From Desulfobacterales bacterium (GTDB lineage Bacteria; Desulfobacterota; Desulfobacteria; Desulfobacterales; JAFDCJ01), in assembly GCA_029939875.1 (NCBI GenBank), contig JAOZSC010000089.1, positions 1 to 8,307 on the forward strand: a stretch of DNA of 8,307 nucleotides. Reading direction: 5' to 3'. Below are positions 5,097-8,307 of this stretch, one piece after another; within the stretch, counting starts at the first letter, position 1, and each line of letters begins with the position of its first letter. The translations under genes and the position numbers were made by a program. A model generated the notes under the pieces. It was not told where the DNA came from. It saw only the letters and a list, made by a program, of their open reading frames with translations, and did not search any database.

Positions 5097-6764
5097 TCAG
5101 CCGCTGTAGACGTCTTTGTGTTCGGTGCGAATCACCTTTTTGTCCAGCTTGCCCACGGAAGTCTTGGGAATCTGATCCACAAACATCACCGTGTCGGGCA
5201 GCTGCCACTTGGCAAAGGTCTTGCTCAAATGCTGGCGAATATCGTCTTCGCTGACCTCGCCGACCGCTTCTTTGCGCAGGACCACCAGCGCCAGCGGTCT
5301 TTCTTCCCACTTGGGATGGGCCACTCCCACCACGGCCGCTTCTACCACGCCCGGATGCGATACGATGGCATTTTCCATATCCACCGAACTGATCCATTCG
5401 CCGCCGCTTTTGATCACGTCCTTGACCCGGTCGGTGATCTTCAGGTAGGCCTCGCTGTCGATGGTGCCCACATCCCCGCTGCGCCAGTATCCGTCAGCGG
5501 TAAACTGATCTTCAGAACCCGGGGAGTTGTAATACGAAGCGGTGATCCAGGGACCGCGAATGAGAATCTCGCCCGGGGTCTTGCCGTCCGGGGGGACCTC
5601 CTCTCCGGCCGCATTGACCACCTTGATGTCAAGACCCACCACACAGTAGCCCTGTTTGCGCTTGAGATCCCACCGCTGTTCCTCGTTGAGCTCTTTTGCA
5701 AGCCAGGGCATGAGCCGGTTGACCGTCACCAGCGGGGTGGTTTCCGTCGCCCCGTATGCATGAATGATCTCGGCTCCGGTTAAATCCCAGAAGCCTTTCA
5801 TCATGGCCACCGGCGGCTCGGAGGCCCCGGAAAGCAGCCGGGCCCCGGCAAGATCGGGTTTTTCATCCAGCCCGCGGATGTATTCAAGCAGGGGCATGAA
5901 AATGGCCGGCGCGCCGGCGCTGACCGTTACCTTTTCTTCCACCAGCAGCTTTGATAAACTGTCCAGAGTGTCCAGGGTGTACATGCCGGGAAACACCAGC
6001 CGGCAGCCCACCATGGCGGCCGCCTGGGCCAGTCCCCAGCCCAGGGCATGAAACATGGGCACCACCTGGCAGTAGGTGTCTTCAGGGCTAATGTTGGTAT
6101 TCATGCCGATGGCCGTAGTGTGCAGATAAACATCGCGGTGGGAATAGTAAACGCCTTTGGGCTTGCCGGTGGTGCCGGTGGTGTAGCAGGCTGCGTAAGC
6201 CGACCGCTCGTTCATATTGGGCCAGTCGGATACCGGCGAACCGTTGGCAATCAGATCTTCATAGGAATAGGTGGGTTCCAGCTTGGTCTTGACGTCTGCG
6301 AGTTTTTTTCCGGGCATGGTGATGATCGTCCAGCTCTTGACGTTTTCACACAGCGGGGCAATGCCTTCTGCGATGGGCAGCAGGGTCTCATCGACGATGA
6401 TATGGCTGATGCCGGAATGGTTGATCACATAGCTCAAGTCCTGGGGGGCCAGCCGCAAATTGAGCAGTACCATGACCGCCCCAGTGGCGGGCAGGCCAAA
6501 ATAGATTTCAAAGTTTTCATGGCTGTTCCAGGCCAGCACGCCGACCCGATCTCCGATTTTCACACCGATATCGCCCAGTCCACCGCCCAGTTTCTGCATG
6601 CGCTCATAGGCATCTGCGTAAGTGTAACGCAACATGCTGCCATCAAGCCGGCGACTGACAATCTCCTGCCGGGCGTAATTGCGCGCGGCATGTTTGATGA
6701 TGGTGGTGACGCTAAGCTGGTAGTCATCCTGGCTGGTCGCCGGAAATCCCATAACAGTTTCCAT
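5097..6764 (-). CDS. Fatty-acid/acyl-CoA ligase (AMP-forming, FadD/AlkK-like)
   Basis: A 555-residue member of the ANL adenylate-forming superfamily, a normal length. It shows the full motif set: YTTGTTGKPKGV (194-205, AMP/phosphate loop), AYGATETT (336-343), GYWRSGD (425-431 with ribose-binding D431), RVKDVIKSGGEWIS (446-459, hinge) and PKTSVGKLDKK (533-543 with catalytic lysine K539). It activates a carboxylic acid to an acyl-adenylate and transfers it to CoA. Overall resemblance is to medium/long-chain fatty-acid ligases, but chain length cannot be read from sequence. No signal peptide or membrane segment is present. ATG 6764 is chosen because AAAAGGAGA lies 7 bases upstream. The frame stays open for 59 more codons to 6941, but that stretch lacks family similarity. 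It lies 249 bp downstream of the amidohydrolase on the same strand and ends at a strong terminator. Confidence 0.93.
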   Translation of the reverse strand: METVMGFPATSQDDYQLSVTTIIKHAARNYARQEIVSRRLDGSMLRYTYADAYERMQKLGGGLGDIGVKIGDRVGVLAWNSHENFEIYFGLPATGAVMVLLNLRLAPQDLSYVINHSGISHIIVDETLLPIAEGIAPLCENVKSWTIITMPGKKLADVKTKLEPTYSYEDLIANGSPVSDWPNMNERSAYAACYTTGTTGKPKGVYYSHRDVYLHTTAIGMNTNISPEDTYCQVVPMFHALGWGLAQAAAMVGCRLVFPGMYTLDTLDSLSKLLVEEKVTVSAGAPAIFMPLLEYIRGLDEKPDLAGARLLSGASEPPVAMMKGFWDLTGAEIIHAYGATETTPLVTVNRLMPWLAKELNEEQRWDLKRKQGYCVVGLDIKVVNAAGEEVPPDGKTPGEILIRGPWITASYYNSPGSEDQFTADGYWRSGDVGTIDSEAYLKITDRVKDVIKSGGEWISSVDMENAIVSHPGVVEAAVVGVAHPKWEERPLALVVLRKEAVGEVSEDDIRQHLSKTFAKWQLPDTVMFVDQIPKTSVGKLDKKVIRTEHKDVYSG

Positions 6765-6770
6765 AATTTT

Positions 6771-6778
6771 TCTCCTTT
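6771..6778 (-). promoter_or_regulatory. Ribosome binding site deciding the CoA-ligase start
   Basis: Minus-strand AAAGGAGA lies close before ATG 6764. It favours this start over the upstream in-frame GTG at 6941, which has no such site. Confidence 0.75.
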
Positions 6779-6895
6779 TCAGACTGTTCGTTAAATTATC
6801 AACTTTAAATTTCGCACTCCAAAGACTGTCCCATAACCGCTTGGACAACACATCGACATTTCTTTCATTCACCCCCGCTGCCAGAAAGGCTTGTT

Positions 6896-6904
6896 CTATT
6901 CCAT
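6896..6904 (-). other. Start-stop mini-ORF (Met-Glu-stop) with a good ribosome binding site
   Basis: Minus-strand ATG GAA TAG is preceded by AAAGGAG (6911-6917) at a spacing of six bases, a site as good as that of the ligase itself. The two sites also look alike (AAAGGAGAAA then ATGGAA). It may be a regulatory mini-ORF, a remnant of a decayed start, or chance. Confidence 0.3.
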
Positions 6905-6925
6905 TTCTTTCTCCTTTAAGTTTAA

Positions 6926-6940
6926 TGATGAATAACATCA
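6926..6940. promoter_or_regulatory. Perfect 5-5-5 inverted repeat, possible operator
   Basis: TGATG-AATAA-CATCA is a perfect interrupted palindrome about 160 bp upstream of the CoA-ligase start. A helix-turn-helix dimer could bind it. No confident promoter was found beside it. Confidence 0.35.
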
Positions 6941-6947
6941 CCAGGAT

Positions 6948-6963
6948 TTGGGTTACCGCCCAA
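6948..6963. promoter_or_regulatory. TTGGG-N6-CCCAA inverted repeat
   Basis: Perfect 5-bp arms around six bases, 7 bp from the TGATG palindrome. It could be a second operator half or a hairpin in the amidohydrolase 3' region. No T-run follows, so it is not an intrinsic terminator. Confidence 0.3.
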
Positions 6964-7013
6964 TCGATCCCCCAGTTGAACTTTCCTTTTATCCAGACTT
7001 AATTTAGATTTTT

Positions 7014-8307
7014 TCACGATTGTGCCGGATTCGGCTCCCCGCCAAAGATGGTCCCCCAGACGGGAATATCCTTTAATTCCATGGGATCGATTTCAAGAGG
7101 GTCGGCTTCGAGCACGCAAAAATCCGCTTTTTTGCCGAACGCGATGCTGCCGATTTCACGGTCCAGATGCAGTTGATAAGCCGCTTCGATGGTCATGGCC
7201 CGCAAAACATCTTCCACCGGCACCCGCTGGTTGGGGCCCAGGATGGTTCCCGATTCGGCGGTCATGCGATGAACCGTGGCCCAGGCGGCAACCCAGGGCA
7301 ACTGGGGGGTTCCCGGCGGATCATTGTGAAAGCCCCAGGGCACCCCCAGCCGCTTGGCCGTGCCCGTCGGCGTGATTTGATGGGCGCGGTCGGGGCCCTG
7401 CAGTTTCAGGTGGTCGTCACCGTAGTAGTAAATCTGGGTGGTAAAAAACTGCACGGTCATCCCCAGTTCCCGGGCCAGGCGCAACTGATATTCGGTGATA
7501 TTGTAAGCATGATCCATGCGGTGGCGCATGTCCGGCCGATAATGTCGGCTTTGCGCCTGCCGGACCGCATCAAGCACCACCTGGCAGCCGGGGCGACTGT
7601 TGGCATGGGTGATGGTGGAAAGCCCGGCGTCATGAAAACGGATGATCTGATCGGTGATCTGTTCGGGATCGCCCTGCATGTGTCCTTCGGCAGATCCGTC
7701 CCAGTAGCCGGGCCAGCCGATCGGTGATGTGCGGGAAATGATGGAGCCGTCGGTGTACAGCTTCACGGGGCCAATGCGAAATTTATCAGACGCCTCGCTA
7801 TCAGCCTTTTTAACCGCGTCGATAAAATTATCCACCGATCCGGCTTGCGCGATGCCGTCGCGCGCCCAGGGGAAACCCATGACCCGCACGTTGACATCGG
7901 GCTTTGAAAGCAACCCTCGAAAAGTCGCCAGTGCTCTGTCAAATCCCAATGCGCCGAATGCGGCTTCGGTCACCGTGGTGTTGCCACCGGCGGTAAACAG
8001 CGGCAAAATGGACTCGATTTTTTCTGCACTGATGTCCGCCACCTCCGGTACGGCAGGTAGTACGCATAATAGGCCTTTGGCTTCGATGAGGGTCCCGGTG
8101 GGCTTGCCGTCCGGATCCGTCTGAACGCCATCGGGCACATTATTCGTTTTGATTCCGGCCTTTTTGAGCAGAAAGGAGTTCGTCCAGAACCGGTGAAATA
8201 CCAGGTTGGAGACCAGAATCGGCCGATCCGTGGACACATCATCCAGCTCGTCGATGTGCAGAAAGGCGCCGGTCTTGTTCTCATCATAGGCCACCGCGTA
8301 CAGCACC
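7014..8307 (-). CDS. Amidohydrolase family 3 protein (YtcJ-like), C-terminal part
   Basis: The last about 430 codons of a metal-dependent hydrolase; the N-terminus, with the expected HxH metal motif, lies beyond the right edge. Family signs in order (positions within the visible part): DRPILVSNLVFHRFWTNSFLL (28-48, the usual HxxWxNS region), VKLYTDGSI (181-189, K182 a likely metal-bridging lysine), H234 in THANSRPG, H266 in RMDHAYN, HNDPPGTP (327-334, D329), and the C-terminal IGSIAFGKKADFCVLEADPLE (385-405) and PVWGTIFGGEP (415-425). The family cleaves amide or related C-N bonds in cyclic or N-acyl compounds, but substrates are mostly unknown. The common HAxGD and SDxP motifs are altered here (HANSRPG, NDPPGTP), so the metal site or substrate may differ. 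The CoA ligase lies downstream on the same strand. Functional linkage is only inferred. Confidence 0.88.
   Translation of the reverse strand, partial: VLYAVAYDENKTGAFLHIDELDDVSTDRPILVSNLVFHRFWTNSFLLKKAGIKTNNVPDGVQTDPDGKPTGTLIEAKGLLCVLPAVPEVADISAEKIESILPLFTAGGNTTVTEAAFGALGFDRALATFRGLLSKPDVNVRVMGFPWARDGIAQAGSVDNFIDAVKKADSEASDKFRIGPVKLYTDGSIISRTSPIGWPGYWDGSAEGHMQGDPEQITDQIIRFHDAGLSTITHANSRPGCQVVLDAVRQAQSRHYRPDMRHRMDHAYNITEYQLRLARELGMTVQFFTTQIYYYGDDHLKLQGPDRAHQITPTGTAKRLGVPWGFHNDPPGTPQLPWVAAWATVHRMTAESGTILGPNQRVPVEDVLRAMTIEAAYQLHLDREIGSIAFGKKADFCVLEADPLEIDPMELKDIPVWGTIFGGEPNPAQS

Noticed and set aside
4917..5783. Plus-strand frame of 288 codons overlapping the CoA ligase
   Set aside because: Long, but it is the antisense shadow of a high-GC conserved gene and it reads through the ligase terminator hairpin. 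There is no start signal or recognisable domain.
6048..6794. Plus-strand frame of 248 codons opposite the ligase N-terminal half
   Set aside because: Antisense shadow; the ligase frame on the other strand has the complete ANL motif set.
6765..6941. N-terminal extension of the CoA ligase to GTG 6941
   Set aside because: The extra 59 residues have no family similarity and no ribosome binding site, whereas ATG 6764 has an excellent one and gives the usual length.

Overview
The window looks like chromosome of a sulfate-reducing or related Desulfobacterota (Desulfobacterales-like) bacterium. This is inferred from three things. The left-edge gene is an RsbRD_N-type protein of the kind I remember next to the dsrMKJOP operon in sulfate reducers. 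There is a GTAAAAAGTC-type imperfect palindrome that I associate with this group. The gene mix combines CoA-ligase lipid metabolism, a pyruvate-kinase C-domain orphan, a small Usp and FCD regulators. No rRNA, tRNA, CRISPR array or transposase gene is visible.

Region 1 (1-2092, all minus strand) reads as a partner-switching signalling cluster. A STAS anti-anti-sigma protein comes first, then a response regulator fused to a PP2C/SpoIIE-type serine phosphatase (RsbU-like). After a near-consensus sigma70 promoter comes the start of an RsbRD_N-domain gene that runs off the left edge. The phosphatase would be expected to dephosphorylate a STAS serine. No RsbW/SpoIIAB-type kinase is present in the window, so the switch is incomplete here.

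Region 2 (2093-3573, plus strand) holds a stand-alone pyruvate-kinase C-terminal-domain protein, a 125-bp imperfect palindromic repeat with an additional third arm, and trmL (tRNA wobble 2'-O-methyltransferase). The trmL reading frame is open back into the repeat.

Region 3 (3591-4886) has a GntR/FCD regulator (minus) that converges on trmL and diverges from a small universal stress protein (plus). Their shared upstream region carries a probable promoter with an overlapping imperfect palindrome, and a terminator-like hairpin in the Usp leader.

Region 4 (5032-8307, minus strand) has a 3'-truncated view of an amidohydrolase (YtcJ/family 3), followed downstream by a full-length fatty-acyl/medium-chain-type acyl-CoA ligase. 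The ligase ends at a strong intrinsic terminator. The 249-bp spacer between them holds two inverted repeats and a start-stop mini-ORF with a good ribosome binding site. All functional assignments are from reading the translated sequences and motifs; no database search was run.
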